Both the position numbers and the translations under genes were made by a program. A stretch of 64,000 nucleotides of DNA, taken from Paenibacillus_E allorhizoplanae (GTDB taxonomy: Bacteria; Bacillota; Bacilli; Paenibacillales; NBRC-103111). Numbering within the stretch: the first letter of the stretch is position 1; each line of letters starts with the position of its first letter. The notes below the pieces were generated by a model that ran no database searches, had not been told where the DNA came from, and saw only the letters and a list, made by a program, of their open reading frames with translations. Where the stretch lies: assembly GCF_927798215.1 (NCBI RefSeq), contig NZ_CAKMMW010000001.1, forward strand, positions 434,001 to 498,000, written 5' to 3'. Positions 62,830-64,000 of the stretch are shown here, piece after piece.

Positions 62830-64000
62830 TTATTTAGTATTTGCTTTAACCAGATCTTCAACAGCTTTCTGTGCTTTGTCTAATGCTTCCTTCGGAGTTT
62901 GCTTACCTAGGATCGCATCATCAATTTGAGGATTCACCAAGTTTAAGAAGTCAGGCGCTGTTACAGGAACTGTTCCCAGTACAGTATCTTTCAAGTTATC
63001 TACCGTAAACTTATAGATAGGATCTTTAATCAACTCTGGATCATTGGAAGCTTTAATGTTGGAAACGTTGTCGAAGTTGAACTGTGCCCAATATTTCTGT
63101 GCATCAATATCCGTCATATACTTCAAGAACTCCCAGCTCTCATCCGGATGCTTAGCGCCAAATGGGATTTCAATTGTAAAGCCTCCGCCGTTACTCCAGT
63201 TTCCGCTGCCTGGTTTGAATTCAGGCATTGCTGCAACACCAAAGTCTTCTTTCTTAGCGGCAAAGTCACGAATTTGCGTCCAGAATGTGCCCGCATCAAT
63301 TTTCATTGCTAATTTGCCTGCAATAAGCGGATCATTTGTTTTGCTGCCAAAGCTAGCCTTGAAAGCATCAACTTCCTTTTTGCCTAAACGAGTATCCCAG
63401 CTGTTATACCATTCCAGGGCAGCGATTCGGTTTGGTGAGTTGATATAAATCCCTTTGTCATCCAGCCATGGTCTACCACCATCAGCGTTGTTCAGGAACA
63501 TATCTTGCCCACCTGCTATGCGAGGATGAAAGCCTAAGCGCTCAATTTTGCCATTGTTAATTTTATCGATTTTCTTAGAATACTCTTCTAATTCCGCCCA
63601 TGTTTTTGGCGGTTTCTCTGGATCCAGTCCTGCTTCTTTGAAAAGGGCTTTGTTATAAAATAGGACGCGCGTATCTGTTACGAATGGCAGCGCATACACT
63701 TCGTTTTTGTACTGCATAGCATTTAATAAGTGCGGGAAGAATCGATCTTTAATATTTTCCTTTGCCAGGTAAGGCGTAAGATTCATCACTTGTTTTTTGC
63801 TTGCGCGCTGAGCCACTTGGCTAATATCCTGGATGATGACATCTGGCGGATTACCTGCAGCAATGGCGGCTAATTCTTTCGTCCAACCATCTCCATAAGG
63901 TAAGAATGTATGTTTTACCGTGATGCGATCTTGAGAAGCATTAAAATCACTAATAATTTTCTCAATAATAGGACGGCGTGTTGTAGAGCCCCAATGTGTC
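62830..64000 (-). CDS. ABC sugar importer solute-binding protein, 5' end beyond the window
   Basis: The frame is open from the TAA at 62830 to the right edge (390 codons), so the signal peptide and start are outside. The part at the edge reads THWGSTTRRPIIEKIISDFN and AGNPPDVIIQDISQVAQRAS, the N-terminal lobe of a CUT1-type binding protein. Next come LPFVTDTRVLFYNKALFKEA, PKTWAELEEYSKKIDKI and WSNGGGFTIEIPFGAKHPDE. An internal GTG at 63816 could be taken for a start, but coding sequence clearly continues upstream. It is the first known gene of block B. Confidence 0.93.
   Translation of the reverse strand, partial: THWGSTTRRPIIEKIISDFNASQDRITVKHTFLPYGDGWTKELAAIAAGNPPDVIIQDISQVAQRASKKQVMNLTPYLAKENIKDRFFPHLLNAMQYKNEVYALPFVTDTRVLFYNKALFKEAGLDPEKPPKTWAELEEYSKKIDKINNGKIERLGFHPRIAGGQDMFLNNADGGRPWLDDKGIYINSPNRIAALEWYNSWDTRLGKKEVDAFKASFGSKTNDPLIAGKLAMKIDAGTFWTQIRDFAAKKEDFGVAAMPEFKPGSGNWSNGGGFTIEIPFGAKHPDESWEFLKYMTDIDAQKYWAQFNFDNVSNIKASNDPELIKDPIYKFTVDNLKDTVLGTVPVTAPDFLNLVNPQIDDAILGKQTPKEALDKAQKAVEDLVKANTK

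Noticed and set aside
63816..63818. GTG as the start of the right-edge binding protein
   Set aside because: Coding sequence typical of the family continues in frame upstream to the window edge; the gene is truncated, not short.
1..64000. Insertion sequences, prophage, tRNA or rRNA genes
   Set aside because: No transposase, integrase, phage structural genes, terminal repeats or recognisable tRNA/rRNA sequences were seen; detection of tRNAs by eye is limited.

Overview
The window looks like a chromosomal segment from a spore-forming, glycan-degrading Firmicute, most likely Paenibacillus or a close relative. Pointers are a GerA-type germinant receptor operon, an S-layer-homology remnant, purine-rich Shine-Dalgarno sites with several TTG/GTG starts, YesM-like and AraC-type regulators, and binding-protein-dependent sugar importers of the LplABC kind without their own ATPase. 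The genus is inferred; no rRNA or tRNA gene is visible.

Layout. 1-2059: the 5' end of a membrane sensor kinase gene running off the left edge, a decayed SLH-domain fragment, and a GntR regulator. 2060-5774 (+): a three-gene germinant receptor operon with overlapping genes. 5834-16413 (-): operon read permease, permease, binding protein, heparinase-like lyase, secreted beta-helix protein, unknown toroid protein. It is divergent from a membrane-bound AraC regulator (16614-18995, +). 19049-21118 (-): aldo/keto reductase plus GH88 unsaturated glucuronyl hydrolase, divergent from a cupin-AraC regulator (21298-22170, +).

22231-64000 (-): about 42 kb of genes all on the minus strand, in two blocks. 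Block B (64000 to 51341) has a binding protein (cut by the right edge), two permeases, a MngB-like GH38, a class II aldolase, an MBL hydrolase, a GH38 and a GH2. Block A (50906 to 22231) starts with DeoR and LacI regulators. It continues with two permeases, a binding protein, an amidohydrolase, an unknown toroid protein, a sedoheptulokinase-like kinase, a racemase-family protein, a class II aldolase, a GH38, an adducin-type aldolase, a DUF1537 kinase, a GmhA-like isomerase, a ROK kinase, a GH36, a double-FAD oxidoreductase with HEAT-like tail, an FGGY kinase, a sucrose phosphorylase and a GH2. Blocks A and B share a paralogous aldolase/GH38/GH2 set in the same order.

How it may work together (inference). 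Lyases of the first operon would cut uronate-containing polysaccharide outside the cell, and ABC importers would bring in oligosaccharides. GH88 would remove the unsaturated uronate, while GH38 and GH2 enzymes trim alpha- and beta-mannosyl-type residues. Kinases, isomerases and aldolases would then feed the sugars or acid sugars into central metabolism. A mannose/uronate polymer (glucuronomannan- or xanthan-like) fits the enzyme set, but the substrate is not shown by the sequence. The most striking non-coding signal is a row of four near-identical palindromes spaced 63-65 bp apart upstream of the lacI-type gene.
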